From an uncultured Bacteroidales bacterium (GTDB lineage Bacteria > Bacteroidota > Bacteroidia > Bacteroidales > Bacteroidaceae): a stretch of DNA of 64,000 bases. Both the position numbers and the translations under genes were made by a program. Location of the stretch: the NCBI GenBank assembly GCA_902760315.1, contig CACWFV010000024.1, positions 2,053 through 66,052 of the forward strand, written 5' to 3'. The notes beneath the pieces were generated by a model that searched no databases, was not told where the DNA came from, and was given only the letters and a program-made list of their open reading frames with translations. Positions 25,612 to 34,937 of this stretch are shown piece by piece (within the stretch, counting starts at the first letter, position 1; each line of letters opens with the position of its first letter).

Positions 25612-26718
25612 TTATTTGTTGAGTTCACTTTCAATAAATGCCTTCAACTCTTCACCACGCAAACCGCGACGCAAAATTTTTCCTTTCTGATCTACCACAA
25701 TGGTGTGAGGAATAGAGGTTACGTTGAATGCTTTTGCTACATCGTTATCCCAATATTTAAGGTCGCTCATTTGTGGCCAGGGGAGTTTGAGATTCTTAAT
25801 GGCTGAAACCCATGCATTCTTGTCCTTATCCAGCGAGATGCCAACGATGCCAAGTCCCCGATTCTTGTTGGCTTCATAGAGTTGAAGCATGAAGGGCATC
25901 TCTTGGCGGCAAGGACCGCACCAGGAAGCCCAGAAGTCAAGAATGGTTACCTTGTTCTTCTCAACCTCAGTCATAATGCTTAGCGGCTTGTCATCGGGCG
26001 TCAACTGAGAGAAATTCGGAATGGTAGCACCCTCAGAGGTCTTTGCCGTGAGTTGTATGTTGGCCTCTATCTGTTGTATGGCGGGACGCTTGCGTCGTTC
26101 ATCCGGCAACTTGTTGATAAGTTTAAGCCTTGTGCTATTATCAATGAGTTCTTCCGGATAGTAGGTCAGGAGGAAATAGCCGAACTCGTTATCAATATTT
26201 TTTTCGGTAGCAGCTATGACAACTTTTGCAAAGCGTTGGTTCAGCTTGTCTATCTGTTCCATGCCCTGCTGCTGCTTTTCTTGGGAGACATTGTTGCCGT
26301 AAATCTGCTCTGCTATACGGTTAATTTCGATGCCGATACTCATGACCGAATCGTTCAGCCGTTGCCACTCGTTGTTGCATGGAGTACCACCCACGCGTGA
26401 AGCACCTGGCGTTTCGGACAGTTTAATACTAATCTCGCCCGGTTCACGGATGAAAGCAGCGTTGATTTCGTTACGCTTGGCACTATAGACCATACAGAGT
26501 GCCGTTTCCTTGCTACATTCACCCGAATAGGAGAATTTATTGCCTTTTACGATGATGGTGTCACTGGGCGTACCGTCGACCATATTGTCGGTCAACAGTA
26601 GCGTATCGCCATCGGCCATTCCTTCAGCTGAACCTATTAGTTTGAAAGTCTGCGACTGGCATCCCAACTGTAGGAAAGCGAGAAAACTAAACAATATACT
26701 GGACAGAAATGCTCTCAT
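25612..26718 (-). CDS. TlpA-like thioredoxin-fold lipoprotein with DUF4369-type N-domain
   Basis: A 368-residue envelope protein. The start is ATG 26718 because it gives a lipoprotein signal (LAFLQLGC, Cys about residue 19); the frame is open further upstream inside prs. An N-terminal DUF4369-like beta domain (residues 25-130) is followed by a helical linker and a TlpA/AhpC thioredoxin fold with the redox motif WASWCGPCRQE at about residue 255 and the cis-Pro segment SIPHTIVVDQKG. Such proteins reduce disulfides in the periplasm. The start overlaps the last 32 bp of prs, so it is probably co-transcribed with that gene. Confidence 0.88.
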   Translation of the reverse strand: MRAFLSSILFSFLAFLQLGCQSQTFKLIGSAEGMADGDTLLLTDNMVDGTPSDTIIVKGNKFSYSGECSKETALCMVYSAKRNEINAAFIREPGEISIKLSETPGASRVGGTPCNNEWQRLNDSVMSIGIEINRIAEQIYGNNVSQEKQQQGMEQIDKLNQRFAKVVIAATEKNIDNEFGYFLLTYYPEELIDNSTRLKLINKLPDERRKRPAIQQIEANIQLTAKTSEGATIPNFSQLTPDDKPLSIMTEVEKNKVTILDFWASWCGPCRQEMPFMLQLYEANKNRGLGIVGISLDKDKNAWVSAIKNLKLPWPQMSDLKYWDNDVAKAFNVTSIPHTIVVDQKGKILRRGLRGEELKAFIESELNK

Positions 26719-27561
26719 TGTTGATAACTCTACGTATAGTTTCTGCAAACATATCAGCAACGCTGAGCTGCTTGACTTTAGCACAGCGTTGGGAGTAGGG
26801 AATGGAGTCTGTAAAGACGATTTCCTCAAGTGCCGAGTTCTGTACGCGCTCGCTGGCAGGACCACTCATCACACAGTGAGAGGCGCAAGCGCGAATGGTT
26901 TTTGCACCAGCTTCTTTCATGATGTCGGCTGCCTTGGTAATGGTGCCGGCTGTATCGACCATGTCGTCAATAATTACCACATTCTTGCCTTCGACATCGC
27001 CGATAATCTGCATAGTAGCTACTACATTGGCACGGGCACGCGTCTTGTTGCAGAGCACCAGCGGACAACCTAAGTACTTGGCGTAGGTGTTGGCACGCTT
27101 GGAACCGCCTACATCGGGAGACGCAATGACTAGTTCGTCCAAGTGAAGACTCTGCAAGTAAGGCAGAATGACGCCGGATGCGTAGAGATGATCAACAGGT
27201 ACATTGAAGAACCCCTGAATCTGGTCAGCATGCAAATCCATCGTGATGACACGATTGACACCTGCAGCACTTAACAGGTCGGCAACCAACTTTGCTCCAA
27301 TGGACACACGAGGCTTGTCTTTGCGATCCCGTCAATCATCAGGAGTAACTCCATCAGATTGTCAGAATTGGGGAATGTGCTCTGTACCAAGAAAATATCG
27401 CGACCGCGGATACTCTCCTCGTAAGAAACGGCAAACTCGCCATCAGAGAACTTCGTAATCTGAAGTTTGCCTAATGGACAACCTAAACTTTGACAGATTT
27501 TCTCAGCCAGATATTTGGTGGCTGTACCTGAGAACACCATGTAGTTTTTGTTAACGCTCAT
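26687..27561 (-). pseudogene. prs: Ribose-phosphate pyrophosphokinase, broken by an internal deletion
   Basis: PRPP synthase in two frames. The 5' part starts at ATG 27561 and is normal through NLMELLLMID (bases down to about 27334), then runs out of frame. The 3' part resumes in another frame with DRKDKPRVSIGAKLVADLL and continues normally to the proper C-terminus (ETIRRVINNESISVQYIV), including the ribose-5-phosphate/PRPP loop VVIIDDMVDTAGTI. Compared with the family, the roughly 22 residues between MID and DRKDK (the ATP-site segment with FGWARQ) are missing, a net loss of about 64 bp at about 27330. The protein cannot be functional as read. prs is normally essential, so either another copy exists or this is a sequence or assembly error. 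Confidence 0.85.
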
Positions 27562-27624
27562 CTTTGAGATTTACTATTTGAAAATAAATTGTTTGCTTAT
27601 TGTCGCTTGAAAAATTTAAATCTT

Positions 27625-28233
27625 TTACCCAATAGCTTTGCTTATTTTGCAGAAGTGGTCTATCAAGGCTTGATACTCCAGTTGTTGATGAATGTTGAAA
27701 CGATTCCAGAGGTCACCGCTGATTACGATGCCGCCAAAGCCTAGGTCGCGAACTGCCTTGATGGTGTCCAGATTCATACCGCCCAAGGCATAGACATGGC
27801 GATCTATGAGTCCATGACGGGAAGCTTCCTTGAGTTCGTCAATGGTGAATGTAGCCTTGCAGTTAGGCTCTGTCTGGCTGTCGAAGATGTATTTCAGCAG
27901 CACATAGTCGGCATGACGCTTGGCCTCCTTAAGCTGATCCAGATGGGAACACGAGCGACTGATGTGTCCCCTGTAACCGTCTGGAACGGGTGTTGTTTCA
28001 TCATCGATATGAATGCCGCGCAACTTGTATTCCTCTTTTAAATAATAGTTGTCGTGGACGGTGATACGCCTGCGGTATTCGTCGGGCAATAGCGTGAGCA
28101 AACGCTCGGAATACATTGGTGAGGAGCCGGGCTTGAAGAGATGTAGGTTCTCCAGCCCCGCCTCGAAAAGTGACGAGAGTATTTTGTCTTCCTCCACGAA
28201 GAACGTGGGTTGAGTCATCAATACCAGTTTCAT
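27625..28233 (-). CDS. Thiamine-phosphate synthase-like protein (ThiE/TenI family)
   Basis: A 202-residue TIM-barrel protein. It has LHLFKPGSSPMYSERLLTLLP near the N-terminus, VHDNYYLKEEYKLRGIHI in the middle and YALGGMNLDTIKAVRDLGFGGIVISG at the end, the layout of ThiE/TenI proteins. True ThiE uses a conserved set of phosphate and Mg ligands, here only partly recognisable, so it may be a TenI-like relative rather than the synthase. It begins in the pheS stop (TGATG), so translation is coupled to pheS. No other thiamine gene is nearby. Confidence 0.75.
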   Translation of the reverse strand: MKLVLMTQPTFFVEEDKILSSLFEAGLENLHLFKPGSSPMYSERLLTLLPDEYRRRITVHDNYYLKEEYKLRGIHIDDETTPVPDGYRGHISRSCSHLDQLKEAKRHADYVLLKYIFDSQTEPNCKATFTIDELKEASRHGLIDRHVYALGGMNLDTIKAVRDLGFGGIVISGDLWNRFNIHQQLEYQALIDHFCKISKAIG

Positions 28234-29291
28234 CAGTTTGCTGCTTCAAATTCTTTTAGGAAGCGCACATCGTTTTCAGAGAACATGCGCAGGTCGCTTA
28301 CCTGGTACTTCAGGTTGGTGATACGCTCAACACCCATTCCAAAAGCATAGCCGCTGTAAATCTTGGAATCGATGCCACATTCTTCCAGCACGTTGGGGTC
28401 AACCATACCACAGCCCAGAATCTCAACCCAGCCGGTATGCTTGCAGAAACCGCAACCCTCGCCACCGCAGATGAAACAAGAGATGTCCATCTCTGCGCTA
28501 GGCTCAGTAAAGGGGAAATAGCTTGGGCGCAGACGAATCTTTGTATCGGCGCCAAACATTTCACGTGCAAAAGATAAAAGTACCTGTTTCAGGTCGGTAA
28601 ATGACACGTTCTTATCAATATACAGGCCTTCCACTTGGTGGAAGAAGCAATGGGCACGTGCGGTGATGGCCTCGTTGCGATAAACTCTACCAGGGCAGAT
28701 AACGCGAATAGGAGCAGTTAACTTTCCATCCACAGTGTGCATCTGTTCCATGACACGTGCTTGGACACTGGAAGTGTGTGAACGCAACAGAATGTTCTTT
28801 GTAACGTCGTTAGGATGCTGAGAGACAAAGAATGTATCTTGCATGTCGCGAGCAGGATGGTCTGCGGCAAAATTCATCTTAGTGAATACGTGTAGATCGT
28901 CTTCGACTTCAGGACCGTCTGCCAATACGAAACCCATACGTGAAAAAATGTCGATAATCTCGTTGGTGACAATTGTTAAGGGATGACGTGTCCCTAACTG
29001 TACAGGGTAGGGGGTACGTGTCAAATCCAACGTTTCGTCGCCAGTCTCTTGTTCAGCACATTCTTCGCGCAGTTGGTTGATGCGTTCCGTTGCCAGCGCT
29101 TTCAGCTCGTTGATTTTGATACCTACCGTTTTTTTCTGGTCAGCCGCAACGTTGCGGAAGTCGTTCATAAGCGCTGTAATTTCACCCTTCTTGCTAAGAA
29201 ACCTCAGTCTTAAGCGTTCTACTTCTTCAGCATTGTTGGCACTTAGTGTCTGTACTTCTTTTAGAAGTTCGTCTATTTTATCTAAAATCAT
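28233..29291 (-). CDS. pheS: Phenylalanyl-tRNA synthetase alpha subunit
   Basis: A 352-residue class II aminoacyl-tRNA synthetase subunit. An N-terminal coiled coil (residues 1-90) binds tRNA. Motif 2 is RVYRNEAITARAHCFFHQVEG at about residue 205 and motif 3 is GYAFGMGVERITNLKY at about residue 315; HPARDMQDTFF is also typical. PheT is not in the window. It charges tRNA-Phe as an alpha2beta2 complex. A TACCTTTG -7 element (29331-29324, minus) lies 33 bp before the start. Confidence 0.96.
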   Translation of the reverse strand: MILDKIDELLKEVQTLSANNAEEVERLRLRFLSKKGEITALMNDFRNVAADQKKTVGIKINELKALATERINQLREECAEQETGDETLDLTRTPYPVQLGTRHPLTIVTNEIIDIFSRMGFVLADGPEVEDDLHVFTKMNFAADHPARDMQDTFFVSQHPNDVTKNILLRSHTSSVQARVMEQMHTVDGKLTAPIRVICPGRVYRNEAITARAHCFFHQVEGLYIDKNVSFTDLKQVLLSFAREMFGADTKIRLRPSYFPFTEPSAEMDISCFICGGEGCGFCKHTGWVEILGCGMVDPNVLEECGIDSKIYSGYAFGMGVERITNLKYQVSDLRMFSENDVRFLKEFEAAN

Positions 29292-29323
29292 AGCTTTTTT
29301 GATGAATTTCTCAAATTTTGATG

Positions 29324-29383
29324 CAAAGGTATAAAATATTTATGAATATTGCATTATTAATTATGAATTATTTGGTAACTTTG
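29324..29383. promoter_or_regulatory. Divergent promoter region, pheS and DUF4348 lipoprotein
   Basis: A minus-strand TACCTTTG at 29331-29324 faces pheS and a plus-strand TAACTTTG at 29376-29383 faces the lipoprotein gene. Neither has an exact -33 TTTG at the ideal distance. Confidence 0.6.
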
Positions 29384-29410
29384 CACCAAATTTTGAGAGA
29401 AGATAAATAA

Positions 29411-30259
29411 ATGAGTTCACTTGTGAGGCCAAATCTAATTGTTTCGGTCGTATTGTTAGCCGCTTTAACATCGTGTGGCGGAATGAAAGGTGGACAGGCT
29501 ACCGAGGAAGTTCCTGCCGACTCTATTGCTAACGACTCCCTCTATGCTGATTCTTTGCAAGCAGCAGATGAAAAATACCCTATGCCTAAAGCTGCTGACG
29601 AGTTGTTCGATGATTTCGTCTTCAACTTTGTGGCAAATCGTAAGCTCCAAATGGAGCGCATTCAATTTCCGCTGCCATATGAAAAGAATGGCAAGACACT
29701 AAAGATATCTAAAGCAGACTGGCGTTTGGAGCACTTCTTCATGAAACAAGGCTATTATACTTTGCTGTTCGATAACGAGAAGCACATGGAGATTGTCAAG
29801 GATACTTTAGTCAACCATGCTACAGTAGAGAAGATACACTTTGACACTCGCACCATAGAGCAATATATCTTCTATCGCAAACATGGTGCCTGGATAATGA
29901 CGATGGTGCGTAATATTCCTTTCTCACAGGATGTTAATGCCACGTTCTTAACGTTTTATCATCAATTTGTCAGCGACAAAGCGTTTCAGCAGAAGAGTTT
30001 GGCAGAGTCCGTCAAGTTTGTCGGGCCTGACCCTGACGACGATTTCAACTTAATGGAGGGCATCATAACCCCCGACACATGGGAAGCCTTTGCGCCTGAA
30101 CTGCCCAAGAAGATGATTTATAACATCATCTATGGTCAGCCGAAACATGAGGGAAACTCAAAGATTTTTGTTATGCGTGGCATTGCCAATGGCCTGGAAC
30201 TGGAAATGACTTTCCTGCGCAGTAATGGCCATTGGAAGCTCGTTAAGCTGACAACTTGA
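29411..30259 (+). CDS. DUF4348-type lipoprotein
   Basis: A 282-residue envelope lipoprotein: signal peptide with lipobox LAALTSC at about residue 22, an acidic Ser/Asp-rich linker (residues 30-55), then a globular domain with FDDFVFNFVANRKLQMERIQFPL and YYTLLFDNEKHMEIVKD. I recognise this as the DUF4348 family of Bacteroidales; no function is known. The linker suggests it stands off the membrane. It ends 8 bp before the murB ATG, so the two are likely one transcript. Confidence 0.8.
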   Translation: MSSLVRPNLIVSVVLLAALTSCGGMKGGQATEEVPADSIANDSLYADSLQAADEKYPMPKAADELFDDFVFNFVANRKLQMERIQFPLPYEKNGKTLKISKADWRLEHFFMKQGYYTLLFDNEKHMEIVKDTLVNHATVEKIHFDTRTIEQYIFYRKHGAWIMTMVRNIPFSQDVNATFLTFYHQFVSDKAFQQKSLAESVKFVGPDPDDDFNLMEGIITPDTWEAFAPELPKKMIYNIIYGQPKHEGNSKIFVMRGIANGLELEMTFLRSNGHWKLVKLTT

Positions 30260-30267
30260 CAATAAAT

Positions 30268-31266
30268 ATGAAAGATATATCGGATTTCAACTTACTCAAT
30301 CACAACACGTTTGGTATTGATGCCAAATGCAGCAGGTTTTTAGAATATGAGTCTCTGGAAGAGGCTCAGAAGATAGCCCGCAGGCTAAAAGAGCCATACT
30401 TGTTGATAGGTAAAGGCAGTAACCTGCTGTTGACAGGAGATTTTAAGGGTCTGGTAGTTCACTCAGCTGTAAAAGGAATTGAGAGACAGGGAGATAGCCG
30501 TATTCGCTGCGGTAGTGGTGAAACATGGGATGATGTTGTAGCATGGACTGTAAACCATGGATTTTATGGTGCAGAGAATCTCTCGTTAATTCCTGGAGAG
30601 GTCGGTGCCAGCGCTATCCAAAATATAGGCGCTTACGGAGCAGAGGTTAAAGATTTGATTGTGGCTGTTGAAGCAGTTGAAATTGGAACCGGTCAAGTTT
30701 TTTCGTTTACGAATGAGGACTGTTGCTATGGTTATCGTGACAGCCGCTTCAAACATGATTGGAAAAACAAATACCTCATTACGCATGTTGTCTACCAGCT
30801 AACGACAAATGAGACGAAACAGTCAACAACATATGGTAACATACGTAACGAATTGCAACGCAAAGGTATCGAGAAGCCATCGGCAGTTCAGTTGCGTGAG
30901 GTGGTCATTGCCATTCGTAAGGAAAAGTTACCCGACCCTAAGGAATTGGGCAATGCGGGGAGTTTCTTTATGAATCCTGTTGTCGGCCGTGAAAAGTTTG
31001 AACAATTATTAACAGATTATCCGCTGATGCCACATTATTATATTGATGCTGAACATGAGAAAATACCAGCAGGCTGGATGATAGAACAGTGTGGCTGGAA
31101 GGGGCGCTCTTTGGGACGTGCTGGCGTACATGACAGGCAAGCCTTGGTACTGGTTAATCGGGGTGGAGCTACCGGCAACGAGATAGTGGCTCTGTGCCAG
31201 GCTATTCAGAGTGATGTCTACGCAAAGTTTGGCATCCTTATTCACCCTGAAGTAAATATTGTATAG
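30268..31266 (+). CDS. murB: UDP-N-acetylenolpyruvoylglucosamine reductase
   Basis: A 332-residue type I MurB, the FAD enzyme that makes UDP-MurNAc. The start is ATG 30268 (MKDISDFNLLNHNTFGI); a TTG at 30256 is possible but less likely. FAD-binding features are LLIGKGSNLLLTGDF and IPGEVGASAIQNIGAYGAE; the active Ser is in GNAGSFFMNP (about residue 228) and the C-terminal Glu is in IHPEVNIV. Cytosolic peptidoglycan synthesis, here apart from the main mur cluster. Confidence 0.95.
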   Translation: MKDISDFNLLNHNTFGIDAKCSRFLEYESLEEAQKIARRLKEPYLLIGKGSNLLLTGDFKGLVVHSAVKGIERQGDSRIRCGSGETWDDVVAWTVNHGFYGAENLSLIPGEVGASAIQNIGAYGAEVKDLIVAVEAVEIGTGQVFSFTNEDCCYGYRDSRFKHDWKNKYLITHVVYQLTTNETKQSTTYGNIRNELQRKGIEKPSAVQLREVVIAIRKEKLPDPKELGNAGSFFMNPVVGREKFEQLLTDYPLMPHYYIDAEHEKIPAGWMIEQCGWKGRSLGRAGVHDRQALVLVNRGGATGNEIVALCQAIQSDVYAKFGILIHPEVNIV

Positions 31267-31297
31267 GCTTATGCCTGAAATGAAAAAAAAGGAAATA

Positions 31298-32065
31298 ATG
31301 AGACTGACATTTTTGGGAACCGGTACATCATGTGGAGTCCCAACCATCGGCTGCCAATGCCATACGTGTAGCAGTACTGACCCGCACGACAAGCGTTTGC
31401 GTTGTTCTGCACTTATCGAGACAGAACAGACCCGATTACTGATTGACTGTGGACCAGACTTCCGTCAGCAAATCATGTCCCAATCCTTCCGTCGTATAGA
31501 TGGTATACTTATAACCCATGCACACTACGATCACATGGGAGGTATGGATGATATCCGGCCTTACTGCCAATTCGGAGAAATCAATGTTTACGCCGACCCT
31601 ATAGCACGTCAGAACATGCTGCAGATGCTGCCATATTGTTTTGCGGAACACCGCTATCCTGGGGTGCCGGCTATCCAACTACATGAGATTCGTGCGCACG
31701 AGAAGCTGCATATTGGCAATCTTGATATCGTACCTTTCCAAGTGATGCATCACGACCTGCCCATCATGGGATACCGTATAGGTCCGTTAGCCTATATTAC
31801 CGATATGAAGACCATCAACGAGTCAGAGATTCCATACGTAGAAGGTTGTGACACGCTGGTGGTCAACGCTTTGCGGCTTACGCCACACCATTCTCACCAA
31901 ACACTGGCTGAAGCAGTGGCCTTTGCGCATCGCATCGGTGCACGACAGACGTGGCTCATTCATTCCAGCCATGACATAGGCCGGCATGCCGAGGTAAATG
32001 CCTCACTACCTGAAAACATACAGATGGCTTACGATGGCTTGGCAATAGATATTGATAGAACGTAA
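31298..32065 (+). CDS. Metallo-beta-lactamase-fold hydrolase (PhnP/RNase Z-like)
   Basis: A 255-residue MBL-fold protein starting MRLTFLGTGTSCGVPTIGCQCHTC. That ATG is chosen as the usual start; ATGs at 31271 and 31280 are possible. The metal motif THAHYDHMGGMDD (about residue 70) is followed by a His in HHDLPIMGYR and by TDMKTI, as in PhnP phosphodiesterases. An N-terminal Cys cluster (CQCHTCSS) may bind a second zinc as PhnP does. It probably cleaves a cyclic or diester phosphate. It follows murB closely and may share its transcript. Confidence 0.85.
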   Translation: MRLTFLGTGTSCGVPTIGCQCHTCSSTDPHDKRLRCSALIETEQTRLLIDCGPDFRQQIMSQSFRRIDGILITHAHYDHMGGMDDIRPYCQFGEINVYADPIARQNMLQMLPYCFAEHRYPGVPAIQLHEIRAHEKLHIGNLDIVPFQVMHHDLPIMGYRIGPLAYITDMKTINESEIPYVEGCDTLVVNALRLTPHHSHQTLAEAVAFAHRIGARQTWLIHSSHDIGRHAEVNASLPENIQMAYDGLAIDIDRT

Positions 32066-32166
32066 GTTAAACGCCTTGCAGGATGGTGTTGATGTTTTAA
32101 ACGTTAAAATTATCTAAGAATAAAGGAATATAAAGAAGGAATGTATAAAATATAACAAAAAAGTTG

Positions 32167-32174
32167 TACCTTTG
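32167..32174 (+). promoter_or_regulatory. Promoter -7 element of rpsP
   Basis: TACCTTTG with the usual G-C-A after it, 67 bp before the rpsP ATG. The -33 half is not recognisable. Confidence 0.55.
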
Positions 32175-32240
32175 CACCCGCTTTTACGAGATAAAGGCAT
32201 AAATTTTATTCATTAATTACAGAATTAAACATTTTAAACA

Positions 32241-32795
32241 ATGGCAACTAAAATCAGATTGCAGCGCGGCGGACGTAAGAGCTATGCTTTCTATCGCATC
32301 GTTATCGCTGACGCTCGTGCACCACGTGATGGTCGTTTTACTGAAAAGATTGGTACTTACAACCCAAACACCAACCCTGCCACGGTTGACCTGAATTTCG
32401 AGCGTGCACTTTATTGGGTCGAGACAGGTGCACAGCCTACAGACACTGTTCGTAACATCTTGAGTCGTGAGGGCGTATACTTGATGAAGCACCTGAAGGG
32501 TGGCGTCAAGAAGGGTGCATTCGACGAGGCTACTGCTCAGAAGAAGTTCGATGCATGGAAGGCCGACAAGCAGAATGGTTTGGCTAAGATTGCTGAGGCT
32601 GAAGCTAAGGCTAAGAAGGACGCTGCTGCTAAGGAATTGGCTCAGGAGAAGAAACTGAACGAAGAAATTGCTAAGAAGGTGGCTGAGAAGAAAGCTGCCG
32701 AGGCTGCTGCTAAAGCTGAAGCTGAAGCTGCTGCCGCTGCTGAGGCTGCTGCTCAGGAGGCTCCCGCTGCTCAAGAAGAGGGTGCCGCAGAGTAA
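32241..32795 (+). CDS. rpsP: Ribosomal protein S16 with long C-terminal tail
   Basis: A 184-residue S16 (bS16). Residues 1-85 are the normal protein ([31 protein letters not shown]). The other hundred residues are a Lys/Ala/Glu-rich, probably helical tail ([18 protein letters not shown]) typical of Bacteroidetes S16. The role of the tail is unknown; it likely lies on the 30S surface. A single-gene unit with its own -7 element and terminator. Confidence 0.96.
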   Translation: MATKIRLQRGGRKSYAFYRIVIADARAPRDGRFTEKIGTYNPNTNPATVDLNFERALYWVETGAQPTDTVRNILSREGVYLMKHLKGGVKKGAFDEATAQKKFDAWKADKQNGLAKIAEAEAKAKKDAAAKELAQEKKLNEEIAKKVAEKKAAEAAAKAEAEAAAAAEAAAQEAPAAQEEGAAE

Positions 32796-32820
32796 ATCTC
32801 CCTTACTAAAAAGGAATAAA

Positions 32821-32855
32821 AATCGGAAAGTTGCATTAGGCTTTCCGATTTTTTT
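32821..32855 (+). terminator. Terminator of rpsP
   Basis: AATCGGAAAG (32821-32830) pairs with CTTTCCGATT (32841-32850) followed by a T7 run. The right arm lies inside the last codons of the converging glycosyltransferase gene. Confidence 0.9.
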
Positions 32856-33945
32856 CTATATAAAATTGTTCGTACTGTTGAGCAACTTTGATGTAGTCAT
32901 GGTGACGCCGCACGTATTCTACACTCTGACGCTTCAGTTCCGGTATGCGCTCCGGATGCAGAATGAGCTGCTCTAACTCGTGATAGACACTATCATAGCT
33001 AGGTTGAACGTTGACGATAGGCCGCAGTTCCTGTTCACCGATGAGGTCATAGCTTTCGGGTTCTCCACCTCCTACGACCACTATGCCTTTTGACATAGCC
33101 AAGAGTGCATTCATCGCAGGGGTGTAGCTATAGAGCTGGTCCAGAATGATGTCGCAATCGTCCATCAGATGCTGGTATTCAGCAAAGGGAACAGAGACAG
33201 CTTTCTTCAGCAACATCCTCTCCGGGTATTTCTTCTGGAGGTCTTCTGCCGCTTTCAGCATAATGTCTGTGCCCTTGTATTCATTCCGTTCTTGGTCGAT
33301 GCCTATGAAGACTTTTATTTTCTCGTATGTCTGGCTGAATGTTCCGGCAATTTGTGATACTTCTATTGGGAGAGGAATGAAACGAGTCTTCTCAGGAAAT
33401 AGGGGCTGATAGCATGCCCAGTATTCATAAAGGCAGGGGATGATACCGTCACAGGTAGCGGCAATGTGCTGGTTGAGCCGTTCTTTCGCCGTGCCAAGCC
33501 ATTCCCGTCTGTCGATGATGGCATCACGATTGGTGCGCAGTTGGTTGCCAATGTTGTGGTCACTATAACGCAGCACGCTGCACTCACTACAGGTTTTCAC
33601 CCAATAGTGGTCTGTGCCGAAAGCGCCAAGGAAAATGCTGCCATTGTGTCGGCGCAGGAAATTGTATATAAAGAATTGTCGTTCTGCCCGAACGTCAAAC
33701 ATGATGGGATTTGTAACCTGAACCACGTCGTAATGGCGCAAGCGCGGCAACAAGGTATAGAGTTGAGCCAGATAGCGCACTCCATCCAGATGTGAAGCAT
33801 TTTGGCGCACTAGTGAGATGTCGCGCGGATAGTTGCGCCATCCGTTGCCGCCTGAAAGTGTAGTGACGTCGTGACCGAGTTGCCTGAGTCCCTTGGCCAA
33901 GGTGGTGTGCAGATTGCTGCACTCGTTAATTAGTAATATCTTCAT
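32836..33945 (-). CDS. Glycosyltransferase, GT4-like (GT-B fold)
   Basis: A 369-residue glycosyltransferase. The N-domain begins MKILLINECSNLHTTLAKGLRQLGHDV; the C-domain has KVFIGIDQERNEYKGTDIMLKA at about residue 215 and SYTPAMNALLAMSKGIVVVGGGEPESY at about residue 290, where the Glu and Gly-rich stretch bind the nucleotide sugar. Last gene of a three-glycosyltransferase operon, overlapping the previous one by 4 bp. It probably adds a sugar to a surface polysaccharide or O-antigen on the inner face of the membrane. Donor and acceptor unknown. Confidence 0.82.
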   Translation of the reverse strand: MKILLINECSNLHTTLAKGLRQLGHDVTTLSGGNGWRNYPRDISLVRQNASHLDGVRYLAQLYTLLPRLRHYDVVQVTNPIMFDVRAERQFFIYNFLRRHNGSIFLGAFGTDHYWVKTCSECSVLRYSDHNIGNQLRTNRDAIIDRREWLGTAKERLNQHIAATCDGIIPCLYEYWACYQPLFPEKTRFIPLPIEVSQIAGTFSQTYEKIKVFIGIDQERNEYKGTDIMLKAAEDLQKKYPERMLLKKAVSVPFAEYQHLMDDCDIILDQLYSYTPAMNALLAMSKGIVVVGGGEPESYDLIGEQELRPIVNVQPSYDSVYHELEQLILHPERIPELKRQSVEYVRRHHDYIKVAQQYEQFYIEKNRKA

Positions 33946-34937
33946 CGCTCATGCTTCATTAGTGGAATGGTATAGGTCAGCATGCGGCGTCCAATGCTGG
34001 TTGCCGATAATTGGCGAAACCACTTGTACTTCTGTGTATAACTGTAGTCGGGCAACGGAAAAAGTCCCTCAGTTCGCAGGGTGGCAATACGGTTCTCCAG
34101 TACTTGGCGTGAACGCATTTGCATGATAACCTGATAGAGGTAGTCCATGGTAAGCTGGGCCACACGGCGCTGCAGGGCCAGCTTGTCGTTCTGGGATAAG
34201 TGGTCACCATACTGATGAAGTCTGACGATGACGTCGTGAAAATCGTTCAGGCGCTTGTGGGTGTTGGCATCAGAGCAGCTCTGAGTGATGGAGTCTTTGC
34301 GTTGTCGGTAGTAATAGGCCGGCAATTGGGTCACGATGACTTGTTCTGCTTGTATCAGCAGTAGTGGCGTGAATTCTTCGTCTTCGTGAAAAATACCTGG
34401 TGTGAAACGCAGTTCGCCGAGTATGGCGTGCTTGAAGAGGTACCCACAAGCAGTCCCGTGAATATTGTGGTGGCGCAACAGGTCGGTACCACTAAGTGTG
34501 AGCCGCTTGTCGGAATAGGTTTGTGGAGTGGGGGCGGTGGCAAAGTCAAACATCAGGATGTCTGCCGTCGAGGTGCTTCTCACCATGTCGAGACATTGGT
34601 CGTATGCAGACTTCAAGAGATAGTCGTCAGCATCGACAAACTGAATATAACGTCCTGTAGCCACCTCGATGCCTTTGTTGCGCGCCATGCTGAGTCCTGC
34701 ATTTTTCTGACGCACATAGATAATATCGTCACTATAGTTCATCAGTCCATTCATGGGGCTAACGTCTGACCCGTCGTCTACCACGATAATCTCCCGTTCC
34801 GAAGGGTTCAACGACAAGGCCAGAATGCTATTGATGCACTCACAGAGCATCGGCACAGGCAGGTTATAGTAGGTAACAATAAACGTTACCAGCGGCTGGG
34901 TTTCTTGATGTGATGTATTAGTTTCGTAATCTTGCAT
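33942..34937 (-). CDS. Glycosyltransferase family 2
   Basis: A 331-residue GT-A enzyme: VTFIVTYYNLPVPMLCECINSIL at the start, EIIVVDDGSD for nucleotide binding, and the D-x-D metal site in QFVDADDYLL near residue 105. EDEEFTPLLL (about residue 195) holds the catalytic base region. The C-terminal 100 residues are helical and Arg-rich. Its first 52 bp overlap the preceding glycosyltransferase gene and its end overlaps the next by 4 bp. Inverting single-sugar transfer is typical of the family; the substrate is unknown. Confidence 0.88.
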   Translation of the reverse strand: MQDYETNTSHQETQPLVTFIVTYYNLPVPMLCECINSILALSLNPSEREIIVVDDGSDVSPMNGLMNYSDDIIYVRQKNAGLSMARNKGIEVATGRYIQFVDADDYLLKSAYDQCLDMVRSTSTADILMFDFATAPTPQTYSDKRLTLSGTDLLRHHNIHGTACGYLFKHAILGELRFTPGIFHEDEEFTPLLLIQAEQVIVTQLPAYYYRQRKDSITQSCSDANTHKRLNDFHDVIVRLHQYGDHLSQNDKLALQRRVAQLTMDYLYQVIMQMRSRQVLENRIATLRTEGLFPLPDYSYTQKYKWFRQLSATSIGRRMLTYTIPLMKHER

